Assembly: GCA_905182995.1 (NCBI GenBank)
Contig: CAJJDP010000118.1
Coordinates: 177,062 to 241,061 of the forward strand
DNA length: 64,000 nucleotides
Direction of reading: 5' to 3'
From: Paramecium octaurelia
Taxonomy: Eukaryota > Ciliophora > Oligohymenophorea > Peniculida > Parameciidae
Within the stretch, counting starts at the first letter, position 1, and each line of letters opens with the position of its first letter. A program made the translations under genes and the position numbers. Below the pieces are notes generated by a model. That model worked only from the letters and a program-made list of their open reading frames with translations, made no database searches and was not told the origin of the DNA. This document shows positions 63,467 to 64,000 of this stretch, piece after piece.

Positions 63467-64000
63467 TCATCCTAGATACAAGCGCCTAAATGAATTTAGA
63501 GTATTAAGTTTGCAATTAGGATAGCTATTGGTTTGATATGATTATCTGATCAAGTTGTGATGGTTGTTTGTCAATGTATATCTAAATATAACAAAAATAA
63601 CGAATACCGATTGAATATCAGATTGGATACTCAAGGGTTGTACAACCATAGTGAAGGGATTTATGACACATATTTTTAGAATACTTTCAACTTTTAACTT
63701 CTTCTTTCTAGTTTCTTTTTTTCCTATTCGACCTTCTCTTTCATATGTCTTCTAGATCGTTCGTACGGTGCAATACTTCAATTACAGTTTGCTAGCCACC
63801 TAAAGAGATATTAATTGAAAAAGCAACTTATATAAATAGAAGGATATAGAAGAGGAGTGATAAGAAAGATTATAATTAATACCTCTTGTAATGATAATTT
63901 TTAATTGAATAGCATATCAAGTACTAGTTTTCTTTGGTCACATTCGATTTTTTGATATTGTTTACTTTTCTTTGATTTGTCTTCAATGTTATTGGATTTG
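63467..64000 (-). CDS. transposase-like helix-turn-helix protein (5' end outside window)
   Basis: The reverse-strand frame enters from the right edge: RKLVLDMLFNQKLSLQE, then after a gap VASKLQLKYCTVRTIQKTY and EREGRIGKKETRKKKLK. This is the N-terminal helix-turn-helix typical of Paramecium Tc1/mariner-related proteins. The two halves join in frame only if 63800-63882 (83 nt, GTATTA..CTTTAG) is removed. That is far longer than the other introns in this window, so it may be an unusual intron or another non-coding insertion. After the HTH the frame runs to TGA 63467-63469 without a recognisable DDE domain, so the gene is truncated, spliced differently, or decayed. Confidence 0.6.

Overview
The window reads as macronuclear-type genomic DNA of a Paramecium-like ciliate. 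All long reading frames run through TAA and TAG and end only at TGA, so TAA/TAG encode Gln. Genes are packed about 100 bases apart. They are cut by introns of about 19-27 nt with GT..AG (mostly GTA..TAG) ends. One gene is a giant Paramecium-type surface antigen, and one insertion has the form of a Paramecium internal eliminated sequence (IES). Coordinates below already use this genetic code.

Layout. 1-10 kb: end of a coiled-coil protein, a NEK kinase (+), a Nup98-Nup96-like nucleoporin (-), a small single-membrane-span protein (-) and a cyclic-nucleotide-binding protein (+, reading frame broken). 10-19 kb: a 1216-residue coiled-coil protein, LC8 dynein light chain and an ULK/ATG1-like kinase (all -). 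19-27 kb: small unidentified minus-strand genes and a P-loop GTPase-like protein (-). 27-32 kb: mostly uninterpretable AT-rich sequence. 32-45 kb: a Tc1/mariner-type DDE transposase (+), then a very large minus-strand Cys-rich/beta-helix membrane protein. 45-50 kb: an R-S-E ADP-ribosyltransferase and small proteins (+). 50.7-60.3 kb: the surface antigen, 3198 residues. 61-64 kb: a RanBP2-type zinc-finger protein, a mitotic-type cyclin and the N-terminal half of another transposase-like protein.

The scaffold is not linear biological sequence throughout. At seven places a single N is followed by a direct repeat (1.25-2.1 kb) of sequence already given before the N (14631, 20629, 22981, 30714, 35495, 37584, 48715). 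These are best read as overlapping contigs joined without merging, so several genes appear twice or as truncated duplicates. One such pair is informative. The two versions of the large membrane-protein gene differ only by a 47-bp TA-bounded segment (33735-33781). It breaks the reading frame when present and restores a conserved-looking frame when absent, which is the signature of an IES caught in both retained and excised states.

Most genes are housekeeping or regulatory (cell cycle kinase and cyclin, nuclear pore, dynein, signalling). They do not form a single pathway. The surface antigen, the Cys-rich membrane protein, the ADP-ribosyltransferase and the transposase-related genes are the accessory part.
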